The position numbers and the translations under genes are program-made. A DNA stretch of 64,000 bases, from positions 682,001-746,000 of the forward strand of contig JADANN010000369.1 of the NCBI GenBank assembly GCA_018806985.1, in the 5' to 3' direction. Shown one piece after another: positions 13,701 through 24,389 of the stretch (the stretch's first letter is position 1; the number at the start of each line of letters is the position of its first letter). Source of the DNA: Angiostrongylus vasorum. Its lineage: Eukaryota; Nematoda; Chromadorea; Rhabditida; Metastrongylidae. Below the pieces are notes generated by a model. It did not search any database and had not been told where the DNA came from. It saw nothing but the letters and a program-made list of their open reading frames with translations.

Positions 13701-16700
13701 TGTTTAATTAGTTTTTTTACTACATCCAATAAATAATCCACAGATAAGAATTTTCATTGGATAATATGTGTTTCCCATTACTCGATTTAATTCTCCACAC
13801 CCATTATACACGAGTGTCGTCGGACGGCTGTGTGAATTCGGCTGCAGCCTAAGGATTTGGTCTTTTTCATGAACATCGTTGAATGCCGGTCGAGTCGACT
13901 CTTTCCCTGGAATCCCGAAATAGCCGTACTAAGGTGTCCCATGTATGCAGGACAGCCAATCACTAGCATTTAGATTGGTGGCAGCTCTTTCCAGACAAGT
14001 CTAATACCAATTTCACGACCTCGGAGTGATGAGCAGCCAAATAAAGACTAAGTAATTATATGTGGATATATGTGTATGTGTACCGTTTACATGCATGGAT
14101 GGGGTGATTGTTTCAGCTGAGGTCGGCTCTCTGGCGCGTCACCGCCGAAATTAAGCTGGGCATTCGCGAAAAAGATGGTGAAAACTCGATGGAACGTTGT
14201 GTAGGTTAATTTTCATTTCAGCAGCAATAGCATTCTGGAAAAATTATGGACACAATAGTCGTCCCTTATTAATCCTTTATTGACTAGATCGTGATGAACT
14301 TATATCATTTTCCGCTTTTCTTGAAGTTCAGATCTCTTGTTGGGGAAGTCGTTGACAATCAATATAGTCCATTTTCTTGAGATTGATGCCATTAGAGTTT
14401 TAGGAGATCGTTTCATTTATAATCCTCTTGAAAAGATTTTGGTCTTAAATATTTTTCATTCGGTGAATAAATCATCAGGATCACCCGTTGTGCCGTGAAT
14501 AGTTAAGTGATTCCAGGAGGAAGTGGGCAGAGGCGTCAATAAGCCTTCTATTTCTCTATGTCGCGTTCAAGAGTAGCCCAATGGGTTCTCCTCCCTCTAG
14601 GGACTCGTTGAACATCATATCTTTCTTCGAGGGCTCTCGTAAAAAGCTCTGGCAGTGATTTCGGTGGTGCTCCTCTGGTGTATTTGACATCCCGTGAAAC
14701 CCATTCACTAACTGCTCTTGTCCATTGGTTATCGTTCATGCGCATTATGTATCCTGCACATCTTATTTTCGATAGGATGGCATATAGAACGGCGTCTTTG
14801 CTGACTTCCCAACTTAATAACGTAGCTGGATCATTAGAAGATATTCATTCCGTTGATCGTGACTAGGACACACGAAACAAATTCATTCTTCGTGAACAGA
14901 GATTTGTGTGAGATCTAGTTGAAATCAAATCTTACCACAAGCGTTATCAAAGTGAGCAAACATTCATTCCGCCTAGCTGATGCTTGGCATTGTAAGAATG
15001 ATGTCGTCAGCAAACCGAAGATAGTGCACTTGCCGACCATCGATTTTCGCTCTCATGTTATCCTACTCTAAAGCTCGCATGGCATTCTCGAGAGTGGCGG
15101 TAAATAATTTTGGGCAGACGCTATCGGCTCGCCTAATCTCTCTTTTGACCTCGATGTTAACATCGATATAGGATGGTAGTGTTTTGGTTGTGAAATTTTT
15201 ATACAGCTCACGAAGAATGTTTCTATACAGAAGAGCGACGCCCTGGCAGTTCAGGACTTCCATGACTGCTTCTATCTCAACTGAGTCAAAAGCTTTCCCT
15301 AATTCGATGAAATTGAGATAGAGCGGTCTCTTGTATTCTAGCGATACTTCGATAAGACTTGTTATCGTGTGGTTATGGTCCATCGTACTGAATCCTTTAC
15401 GAAGCACTGCCTCCTTCCGTGGCTGTCTTTCATCCAGTGTTCTGTCAACATTGTTTAGGATGTAACACAACTTTGCTGGTCTTCCATTGAATAGGAACCT
15501 TGCATTCTCACACGTATGAAGGGCAAGCCAAATATGTTTATGAGGACTGGCGGAAGGTTCTTCCAGTGTGCAGTCTCATCCTGTGTGGTGTTCGGTTCTT
15601 CACCGGCGAAACTGCGTGTCGGGTTTTGGAAGGAAGAACTGGTAGGACGATATATGTAGCATGCAAAATATATCTATAAAATATATGCATACATGGGTAT
15701 GTATATAGGTAGATATCTATATCTATAGACAAATATACTATTATATCTATATTTAAACAATACGTACATAGTATATATACTAAAAATATATGTAGTATTT
15801 ATATCTATGTATAAAATTTATATATGTACAGATAAATAGGTAAATAGGTATATAAAATAGACCAATTTGCTTGTGTTACAAATGATGTTCTCCATGGATT
15901 AAATCTGTGGCTACTAGTCGCCAGGGTAATTCTCCAGAATATGTTTTGGCTTATGAAGCTCTATTTAGTATACGTCCACCAGACTTTTCTTAGCTGAGTG
16001 TTTTGAGCAGGTTGAATTTCGATGGACAATTGACGTTCATACGTATTAAGGGCCACTCACATTTAGGAGTTCGAATTCCCATTGGGAACTCGTAGAGTTA
16101 CCTAGGGTAAGACAGAGCCCACAACAGTGACAATGGCAGTATACTAAAAATGTGAGGTTTTTACTGCCATTTGAGCGAGCGGAGCTCATTGAATAGTTCT
16201 GATTGGTGACAGGATGGTAAATTATATATATTTATATATGTATATTATATATTATATATATATTTAGATATTTATATTATACATATTTATAATCTAATAA
16301 TTATAATCTATTTATATATATATATACTAATATCTAATATAAACTATTTATTAATTAATTATTAATTTTATTATTTATTTTATTAATTATTATTATTTAT
16401 TATAATAGAATAAATTATTATTATTAATTATTATTATTTGTCATTATTTATTTTATTTTTATTTATTTTATTATTTTATTTTATTAATTATTAATTAATT
16501 AATTATTAATTTTATTACTTATTAATTTTATAGATATATAAATATATATAAATAGATAGTATATATATAAATAGATTATCTATATAATTTATATTAGATA
16601 TAAATATATCATCTATTTATATTATAAAAATACAATTATAAATTGGTTTACTCGTGTCTGCTCAACATATTCGACGACAGAATTGCTGCAGGTGACTTCG

Positions 16701-19700
16701 TATCTACACCTATCTGCACCTAAGGTTCATTTCCGCTTCTTTTCCCTGGATATCAAAGGAAATTGTTGTTCGCGCTCTCCTATTATTTTTGCTCACTCAG
16801 ATGCTCCGACAATCGGATCACAAGCTATTCAAGCCCCAAGGTCACGGAACGATTCCTCATCTTTCCGAATTATTTGAGAGTTCTATTTTGTTTTGTTATT
16901 TATTGCTCCCTAGATCATCTCCGTTGACGGGTCATTGCTGATAGTGCCGATAGAGGGAAAATGTGCTAAGAGGTAAGTAAAGCAAAAGCCTCGGTTGATA
17001 GGGTGTATAGCAGATGAGCCTCCAGAGAGGGCAATCGCGGGTTCGAAGCCCACGTGAGGTTCCGAGCATTGCTCATAACTCAGGGTTCTCGCGGTTCTAT
17101 TCACGTATTCTACCATGAAAAAAGAAAAGCTAAGACCTTGCTTTGTTTGTATTTTTGCTATTACTCCACTTTCAATAATAGAAGAATTAATGGTCCAGTA
17201 ATTCGTACGTTACAGGTGATACAAATATGATACAAACAATTTGCTATTTCGGTTAGAAACGTATCGTATGCTTCCTCAATGGGAAATATAAAAAGGAGGA
17301 GGGGGAAGGCGTTACGTTATCGTAAGGAGCATTACCACATAATGCGCGATGTGCATTGTATACAATTAAGCACCACGCCTGGAATATTCGTAGGGGTGAC
17401 TTTCTCTCTGTTGGTTTATATCGGCACATAGACTGCCTTTCTCACATTTCTTGTAACTGATCAATCGATAGCTCGTCGAATTCAGATATTGCGACAAGGA
17501 TCGGCCTGGAAAAGCTCTTATCTGCGTTTAGAAATATACAAAAAAATTCTTTCGTAAGAAATGACTGGCTGAAAATTTGACTGGTAATTCACTCTCACTC
17601 TAATTCTAGTCGTCATAGTAAATAGTATATTTCGGTTATATCAGTAGTGAAGTAGTAAATATCGTCTCGATTGCTCGCCTCGATGTTTTCGTCACGCAGG
17701 ACTTTTATTGTGTGTTCATATCTCGCTCGGACCTCAAACGTGGGTAATTAAGCCTATATCTACGTAATACTGACTTTAATACAACGCTAGTAATGTTCCG
17801 GGATTAATATACTACAGATATATGAGGACGAAGTGGTGCCATGAGCAATTACGTGATACAATATGATTTCTATTTAAATAAGGGAGTAGGTGATTACCTA
17901 GAACGAGACCTCTTTACTAAGTGAAGAACAGAGTGTGTTTAGCGAAAGAAGATCTAATACAATCACTATTCAAACGAGATGGCATGCAACAGCCAGATAT
18001 ACAGCAATGGACTGCTTGGAGAAAGGAACAAAATACAACGCTGCACTAATAATATTGTAAAGATTTGAAATGCAACCACAACGATGCAGAGGTATTCGCA
18101 AAACTTTAGGATACATGATGATGATATATCTCTGCATCGTCGTGGTTATATTTCACATCATAGCCTGCCACGAAAAATTATAGTAGGCAGAAAATAAAAG
18201 GTTAACATTGTGATTTCAACTACCGCTTCAGCTTACCTGGGTTCAATGCCGACTTGTGCTCACCACATTAATCCCGCTGGCGGGTGACTGCTGATGGCAT
18301 CGTTAGGTAGAAATTACTCATGCCGAAGTTAAAGAAAAGCGGTTTTTGATTTATTGTTCCTTTTTAAAAAACCCAGCAAGTTCATAAAGGCTGAAAATTA
18401 GGTGTCGTTCCAAGCACCACGGAGGCTAAGAACCACACGTGCGTTAAGCATAAATAACAAATTTCAGTACCCCAACAATGACTTCACTTTCGCTGCAAAG
18501 GCGTTAGCTGATATGATTCCTTGGGAGGATATCAAGAACACCGTCTGTTGTGCAAAGCGAGACGACACCAAATCGCCTATCGTTCTTACCTTCGAACTGC
18601 AACTTGACGTCATTAAGAGCTATGGTTTCAGGTCTTTGGAAGCGTTTATATTGGTTTTTATTTTCTATTTTGGTTGTGCACAACAGAGACTACATTATAG
18701 TTTGCATATTTTATGAATAATTTTGAAAATGAGATGTTAAAAAAGATGGTGAAATCTAGAACCTAAGAAAGGAATAGCTCTTGCAACGTATTTTATAATC
18801 GGAATTGCTTGGGAGTAATATTTAAATAACCATAAGATTCAAATCTTAATTTCCTATGTCGCTGTTGAAGTGCGCGTGTGGCGCAGTGGTCGGAGGCGTC
18901 CTGCAATACACATGGGATCCGCCCCGCGCACTGGATCCATCCCTCCTGGGTCGTCAAACTGGTGCCAGCCTTGTCTGGGAGAATACCAGCACTGTCTCGA
19001 TACATCGGTAGGCTACCACGAGTCATTGTAAAGGCCAGATATGCATTCAATCACCTCCATCGATTCCCCAATAAAGTGGAATACATGGCGCGTCTTTCAG
19101 GGATTGATCAACGACGACAGCTTTGTCTTTTATTTTTCACTTCGTTGTTGAGATGTATCATGTAACATGGGTGTTTCACATGTAATGATGAAATCTAGAA
19201 CCTAAGAAAGGAATAGCACATGTTTCACATGTTAATGTAATTAATGCGATATCAAAAAAATACCAGTTGAAAAGTAATTTAATCAATGGGAAGTCATCAC
19301 AGAAATTGAGAATCTATAATGACATCTCGAAATGAAATACAAAGTCGGGAAGTTGACATCTCCTGATACTGGTGATTTGGGCGTTTCGTTGCTGATCATA
19401 GCAAGAATTACTTCTTTCAGAGACCAGAAGAGTTGTACTAGTTTCCACACTGCCGTCGTTGTATAAATGTACAACACTTTGAGCACTGCACATTCAAAAC
19501 TAAAACAATGAATTTTAGACGTCGCGCTGAGTTCGAGTACTCCTTCTTTGAGCCCTCTGTAGAGACGGATATGGTGTTACTGGTGGAGAATAGAAAGCTA
19601 TACGTGAACGCTACGGTAATTCATATCACCCGATGCATAACTGTCCATGGTTCGAGGTGATAAAATGTTTAAGAAGTGTAAAGCACTGCATAAAAGCAGC

Positions 19701-22700
19701 AAAGTAACCATACTATTGAAACTACGTTAGCAGTGGGATATTAAACAAGTTGGTATTATATAGCCGTAATGGTGTGTAACGTGTATGGAGCCGTGTTTTC
19801 AGTATCTCTCGATGCTTTCTCCATTCTTTCGCTCGCTGAAGACCTCAAAAAAGTCTGCCGCTTACGAAGAGCTTCAGATATGTTGTTTTCTTCCGAATAT
19901 GATGACAACGCAAATTATCAAACACTGTCTTGAAACTTTAATGATGCTGAGATATTTGCAAAACTCTGGACCGCAGGTGCCTATGGTGGGGAACGAACGC
20001 GATATTGTCCTTTCCGGGGAGTAGCGCGCTCACCACTCACACCATGCGGGTCCCTTCGTTTCGCCTGTCTCTCAGCTAGTTCTATTGATCTTTTGCCATC
20101 AGCAATCACCCGTCAGCGGGATTGATCTGGGGGGCCCAAATCGGCAACGAACCCAGTTAAGCTGAGGCTGCAGTTATAATCACAATTTTGACTTATTATC
20201 TACTGCCTACTCTTTTTTTTTTAGCGGCGGGGTATGCGTTGCGAAATATAACTTTAATGATGCTGAGATATTTGCAAAACTCTGGACCGCAGGTGCCTAT
20301 GGTGGGGAACGAACGCGCTATTGTCCTTTCCGGGGAGTAGCGCGCTCACCACCACACCATGCGGGTTGCAAATATCTCAGCATCGTAAAGTTATATTTCT
20401 GCACGCATACCCTGCCGCTAAAAAAAAGATAGGCAGTAGATAATAAGTCAAAACTGTCTTGAAAATTGTTGTAGAGAATATGTTACACACATATGCGTAC
20501 AGAAATTCATTTGCAGACGGAAACGATATCCAATGTGAGCATGGAAGATTTTTTGGAACTGCTAAACGTCGTCTATCCATCTCAGCGACCAGTAACCGGT
20601 AAGTCGCCTTGGGGATTTTTTTTCCGCAAACAACTGTGTATTAATATTTATGCTGATATATTTGCAAAGCTTCGGACCGTAGGTGTATGCGGTGGGGTAC
20701 GAACACGATATTACCTTTCCCGGTGGCTAATGAGTTCACCACCACACCATATGAGTCCTTTCCTTCGCATTTCTCTTAGCCACATCTTTATGGTTATATT
20801 TCACATAATACCCGGCCATTAAAAAAAAGAATTGGTAGTAAATGAAAAGCGACTACATTGTGATTTATACCACAGCTTCAGCTTAACTCGGTCCAATGCC
20901 GATTTTGCTCACCAAATTAATCCCGTTGACGGGTGTTTGCTGATAGCACCTATAGGTCAATAACACGGCTGGGAGAAAAGCTAAACGAAGGACTCATATG
21001 GTGTGGTGGTGAACGCGTTAGCCACCGGAAAAGGTAATAGCGTGTTCTTTCCCCATCGCAGACACCTGCGCTTCAGAGTTTTACAAATGTCCCTGCATCA
21101 TTACGGTTATATTTCACATATTATCCTGCCACTAAGAAAGAATAGGCAGTAAATAAAGAGCGACTAAATTTGGTATCCGTAAGTGAAACCAAAAAGCGGT
21201 ACTCCTCAACCTGGGGATTATGAAGAAAAACGGTGGAAATTGGACAGAGTGTGTTATAAGTTATCTGCCTTGGTCATAACAAAATACATACAAAATGCTT
21301 CACTGGCAAGTTTTCTTATAGAAATTATTTCACAATGAGACATTTTTTGGAGAAGGTGCACCTTTGTGCCTGCCCTTGAAACTGGACAATTGAACTTTTA
21401 TATAAACAAAAAACCAATCCAACAATAACGACATAGCTAAGTCAGCAAATGTAGCAAATCTGTGAGGTATCAGAGTGCAACATCAATGCATCAATGATTA
21501 GAACTGTATCTGCATAACATACGAATGAGTTTAATGCGATTTAAATGAATGAATGTCTCAACAATTAGATTCTTGAGTGCGAGGTTAAGAAGCGAAAAAG
21601 GCGAAAATTGTGAGAGTATCTAACGAAATGGAAGGGCTACCACTGCTTCTATTGAATCTGGAGTGGGCGGAACTAGTGGTAGGAAGCATGGGGTTTCCCA
21701 GAGAGTGAAATTGAAAGAGCATTTTCTCTGGGCAGAATTTTATCGTACGAGGATGTGTAGTTCTCTTTTCAAGAGCTAATTCCTAACGCAGAATATTTGA
21801 GTAAGTGTATTAGAAAAGGATAAAAACCATTGAGAAGAAGCTACGTTCTGAACAGCTCTGTAGAAATACTGAACTTCAACTATGTTAATAGATGGAAAAA
21901 TAAAGAAGATTCATTGGAAACGTATTTGTAATATCTATAAACGTTGGCGGAGTGTTTGGTACTAACGTCTAACATTCTGTTTCGACTTTTTTCAGTGAAC
22001 TATCCGACATGGTGTAGGTAATATCGACGATTGTGGAAACATAGGTTTCCAGCTGAATCCTTAGGGAACTGATGATGAAAAACGAATCCGTCTCTAATGC
22101 CGGAAGGAAAGAAAAAATCCCAAAATGCTTTAGCTATGTGCACCTGAATCAGAAAGTCAACAGGTGAATGACTTTCCTCGAGAAGTAGGAAAGCGAAAAC
22201 GTTACATGTTGGGTGCCCACCCCAGTTCTGGAGGTATCATAAAAAAAGTTAATAAAAGCAAGACATTTTTGCTCTAAATGTTCGTCAAGTGAATCGAACC
22301 AGCAGAAATGAACGAAGAGTTTACTTTTACTTTACTGGCCACACTTGAGCCACGGGCGATCAGTTAAAAAACAGCTGATGCAAGTGATACCATTACTTGA
22401 CGGAGCCATGTTTTTTCAATCACCCTAGAACTGCAAAATTGTGTTCAACCAAGTCGACACGTCCAGCTAATTTAGAATATATGGGAAGATTAATGTCACA
22501 AGTGACTAATACAGCAGCTAGTTTATATCAGAATAAATGAAAATTCTACTGCACAGACATTTCTCGTCTCCATCTTTCATTTTTTCTGCATTTAGTAGAG
22601 AATGTCGAGACACTTCTCAAGCTGGGCGATCGGTACAGTTTCGAGTGTGTTCTGGTGAAGTGCGAGGATTTTCTCATCACTGCTAGAGCCGACGAAATCG

Positions 22701-23717
22701 ACGTGTTCACACGCCTCGAGTGGGCCAGCAAGTATGCAATGGCTGATCTTCAGGTACCTCAATGCTGTTCGTACATTACACCACGAGGAAAGCACCAGAT
22801 AGTATGCTCGATGAATTATCAATACTGATTGGATACATAATCGTCTTTTTATCATGATTGCTATTATCTGACTAGAAGAAGAGTAGTCTCGGAGTTTGCA
22901 GTCGGATCCTGAAATGATCGTGTATGCGCAGAGGAAAAGAATGAGTTGTGTGAAAATGAGTGTACATGTTTGTGTTGGTACACATTGACGTAGGGATCAT
23001 GCGCTACATCGTTTGTTCCAGAAAATATTAAAGCAGAGCATCTGGATAATGAAACTAATAATCACATAAGTAGGTTGAGGGTGGTAAGTTCGGGAACAAA
23101 ATTTACGTGGTACCTTCTTCCATCGTTAAGCAAATGCGAGGTTGATAAAAAGATTTATTCCGCTGAAAACTATTCAGGTGTATTATTTCTTTGGTAAGCT
23201 TTACACGAAGTTGATGAGTAATCTTTATTCGCCTAACCTGTCAACATCTTTCGTTTTTATCAGAGCCGATGATCCGAGTCGATGGTCTACAGCTGTTCGC
23301 CTTCTCGGCGTCGCGTCTTCGTCCTCGTCTTCGTATCGAGTGGGATATTCCTCAGTGGGGCATCTCTCGTATGGGAGATACTCACTCAGCGATGCTGTGT
23401 TACACGTGATGCGATGATGAGGAAGATCCGACTCTACACGAAGGCGACGACGTCACATCGAGAAGACGAACAATTGTGGACCATCGAATCAGACCATCGG
23501 CTCTGATGAAAACGAAGATGTCGAAACGTTAGCCAAATAAAGATTATTTATGAACCTCGTGTAAACTTATCAAACCAAGAGTACATACTGATTAGTCATT
23601 GATTTAAAAAAAATTATTCGGGTGATATATGCCTGAGGAAACAAACAGCACCATGTGATGTGTGTGAGTATGTAAACCGACATGATGCCGTGATTTCTCC
23701 GTGTGTGTGTGTGTGTG

Positions 23718-23813
<96 letters not shown>

Positions 23814-24193
23814 TGTGTGTGTACATGTATGTATCTCTTGTTTTTTGTATGTATGTATATGCATGTGTATATATATGTATATGTACATATCGACGTATAT
23901 ATATATATTTTGTATGTATGTGTATATGTGTTTTTGTGAGTCTGTGTGCGTCTTTGCCTGCTATTACAGAACAGAGTGGCAAGCCATGATGAGTAGCATA
24001 AAAGAGGAAGAATAGAAAACTTCTGAACAGGTATAAAGGAAATTTGATTTTGGTGATTTAGGATCACTGCGTTTCGGAGCTGAACACTGTAGCAGACGTG
24101 GCGGCGGTTAAGAAGACATTACTGTATGGCACTTTGTCGCACGAGACAAGAAAATTGCTTCTCGATCTCATGCTTAAATTCAACAACATGTAG
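7724..24193 (+). CDS. MATH-like/BTB domain protein
   Basis: Likely a CUL3-type ubiquitin-ligase adaptor (family knowledge). Exons: 7724-7791, 9930-10170, 10364-10500, 13617-13689, 14117-14200, 18402-18631, 19519-19615, 19803 to about 19881, about 20503 or 20517 to 20598, 22596-22753, 24062-24193. Phases join from 7724 to 19615 and from 20598 to the TAG. Start: ATG at 7724, with a clean GTAAGTT donor after the first exon. Residues 1 to about 142 are Ser/Thr/Pro-rich and probably disordered. A MATH-like segment follows (KVGGVDW, GFILVCGAKLRSALWRV, FTFAAKALADMIPWEDI). The BTB fold is clear: TDMVLLVENRKLYVNAT, YLSMLSPFFRS, NVSMEDFLELLNVVYP, ENVETLLKLGDRYSFECV, RLEWASKYAMADLQ, then a C-terminal helix pair starting DHCVSELNTV. 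The junction between the 19803 and 20.5 kb exons gives a stop or a frame clash, and SINE-B copies sit in that intron. A pseudogene, sequence error or missed exon is possible. Confidence 0.75.
8190..8402 (-). repeat. SINE-A copy with internal deletion
   Basis: In the first large intron of the MATH/BTB gene. The tail, the middle (GTACCAATTTGTCCACCCC) and the inverted head (GCATCGATTCCACGTG, GCGCCTCCGACCACTG) are present, but about 60 bases of the family middle are missing. Confidence 0.7.
9588..9650 (+). repeat. decayed hammerhead-bearing terminal repeat
   Basis: Contains GGCGAACGAGCCGAAAC followed by GTTGGCC and an AATAAA-like tail, the right half of the hammerhead motif found in the PLE-type repeats. 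The left half (CUGANGA) is lost. Confidence 0.35.
10650..12005. other. intron of the MATH/BTB gene, nothing firm
   Basis: No coding exon, RNA gene or repeat family was recognised. The minus strand near 10.65-10.9 kb reads as a modest protein-like stretch with a stop, which I could not identify. Confidence 0.4.
12008..12190 (-). repeat. SINE-A copy, head lost
   Basis: Reverse-strand copy starting with the tail (GATCAATCCCTGCGGGATG) and reaching the CAGGTCTGGTATCAA segment; the tRNA-like half is absent. Confidence 0.65.
12890..13435. repeat. SINE-B inverted pair
   Basis: A minus-strand copy (about 12890-13075) meets plus-strand family sequence (about 13078-13435). Both carry the GATGCTGAGATATTTGC or GCAAATATCTCAGCATC signature, and the arms would fold into a long hairpin. 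Inside an intron of the MATH/BTB gene. Confidence 0.75.
13790..14055 (+). repeat. R3 repeat copy
   Basis: Contains the family core TTCATGAACATCGTTGAATG, CGGTCGAGTCGACTCT and GAATCCCGAAATAGCC, seen again near 27.8, 33.5, 39.0, 40.45, 48.5 and 50.1 kb. Its 3' part (CCAGACAAGTCTAATACCA) resembles the SINE-A body. Confidence 0.55.
14487..15680 (-). mobile_element. RTE-type non-LTR retrotransposon, 5' truncated, broken
   Basis: Minus-strand reverse transcriptase of the same family as the copy at 54.8-57.7 kb. Seen in order: KTRHAVSPVKNRT (about 15.6 kb), ERQPRKEAVLRKGFSTMDH, FIELGKAFDSVEIEAVMEV, CPKLFTATLENAMRALE, then RFADDIILTMP with the catalytic FADD intact near 15.0 kb, and the C-terminal HWATLERD segment at 14.57 kb. 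The endonuclease half is missing. Pieces lie in different frames with stops between, so it is not functional. Sits in an intron of the MATH/BTB gene and borders an AT-rich tract on its truncated side. Confidence 0.85.
15655..16640. repeat. AT-rich low-complexity tract
   Basis: Two blocks (about 15655-15860 and 16215-16640) of TATATA, TATTTATT and TTAATTATTA repeats, separated by about 350 bases of ordinary sequence. Intronic; no coding content. Confidence 0.8.
16905..17125 (+). repeat. SINE-B relative with the best-preserved B box
   Basis: Has GGTTCGAAGCC at 17040-17050, a perfect Pol III B box, with a tRNA-like head before it (GATAGGGTGTATAGCAGATG). The body before the head (ATTGCTGATAGTGCCGATAG) matches SINE-B. 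Confidence 0.65.
17130..18060. other. intron of the MATH/BTB gene, nothing recognised
   Basis: Read on both strands; no exon, RNA gene or known repeat was seen. Confidence 0.4.
18065..18310 (+). repeat. SINE-B copy with collapsed inverted arm
   Basis: A short minus-strand piece (CAACCACAACGATGCAGAGG) is followed by its inverted match (CTCTGCATCGTCGTGGTTA) and then the plus-strand SINE-B tail and body. This looks like an inverted pair with most of the first arm deleted. Confidence 0.6.
18870..19150 (+). repeat. SINE-A copy, best tRNA-like head
   Basis: The head at 18870-18931 has a perfect 7-bp acceptor-like stem (GTGCGCG with CGCGCAC), an A box TGGCGCAGTGG (18879-18889) and a B-box-like GGATCCGCCCC. 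The 62-nt length is shorter than a real tRNA, so this is a tRNA-derived repeat and not a tRNA gene. Confidence 0.8.
19930..20460 (-). repeat. SINE-B tandem copies plus inverted arm
   Basis: Two minus-strand units (about 19930-20190 and 20190-20372) share a near-identical stretch (19937-20030 and 20264-20355) with the same variant GGAGTAGCGCGCTCACCA. The second unit is followed by a plus-strand arm (20373-20460) that folds back on it. They lie in the intron that interrupts the BTB domain. Confidence 0.75.
20646..21165. repeat. SINE-B inverted array
   Basis: A minus-strand arm (20646-20780), a plus-strand tail (20787-20870) and a complete plus-strand unit (20877-21165), identified by TTTGCAAAGCTTCGGACC, CCACACCATATGAG and CATATGGTGTGGTGG. 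Confidence 0.7.
21170..22595. other. intron of the MATH/BTB gene, nothing recognised
   Basis: No repeat family member or exon was seen before the acceptor TTTAG at 22591-22595. Confidence 0.4.
23240..23580 (+). repeat. hammerhead-bearing inverted element
   Basis: A left arm (about 23262-23320, CAGAGCCGATGATCCGAGTC) is inverted relative to the right arm (about 23470-23510). The right arm carries a hammerhead-like core at 23499-23534. The end ACCTCGTGTAAACTTATCAA matches the outer ends of PLE terminal repeats. It lies in the last intron of the MATH/BTB gene. Confidence 0.6.
23499..23534 (+). ncRNA. hammerhead ribozyme motif, near-intact
   Basis: GGCT, CTGATGA, a 13-nt helix II hairpin ending in TC, GAAAC, GTT, AGCC. 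Helix I (GGCU with AGCC) is perfect and the catalytic core is intact. Helix II has one A-C mismatch and the cleavage triplet is GUU rather than GUC, so activity may be weak. Confidence 0.5.
23701..23822. repeat. (TG)n microsatellite
   Basis: About 120 bases of almost pure TG, followed to about 23935 by TATG and TATA-rich degenerate repeats. Confidence 0.95.
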
Positions 24194-24389
24194 GAAAAGT
24201 TGTTTTACATAGGTGGCAGCAGTTTTTTTTGCTCGGTGAATGTTTCAAATATACAAGTAAATCTCGAAAGCCAATAAGCGAGATGGTGAAAAAGCGAAAA
24301 TCACTTGCAATGTGTCGTAGAAATTCACGTTTCACTTCCTATAAATCCTGTCGCATGGGGTTGGAAACTTCTAGTCTTAATAGACCAAA

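Noticed and set aside
15655..16640. AT-rich block as an origin or centromeric element
   Set aside because: It is simple low-complexity sequence next to a truncated retroelement; nothing specific supports more.
23570..24067. Long open frames of His-Thr or Cys-Val repeats on both strands
   Set aside because: They are translations of the TG microsatellite, not proteins.
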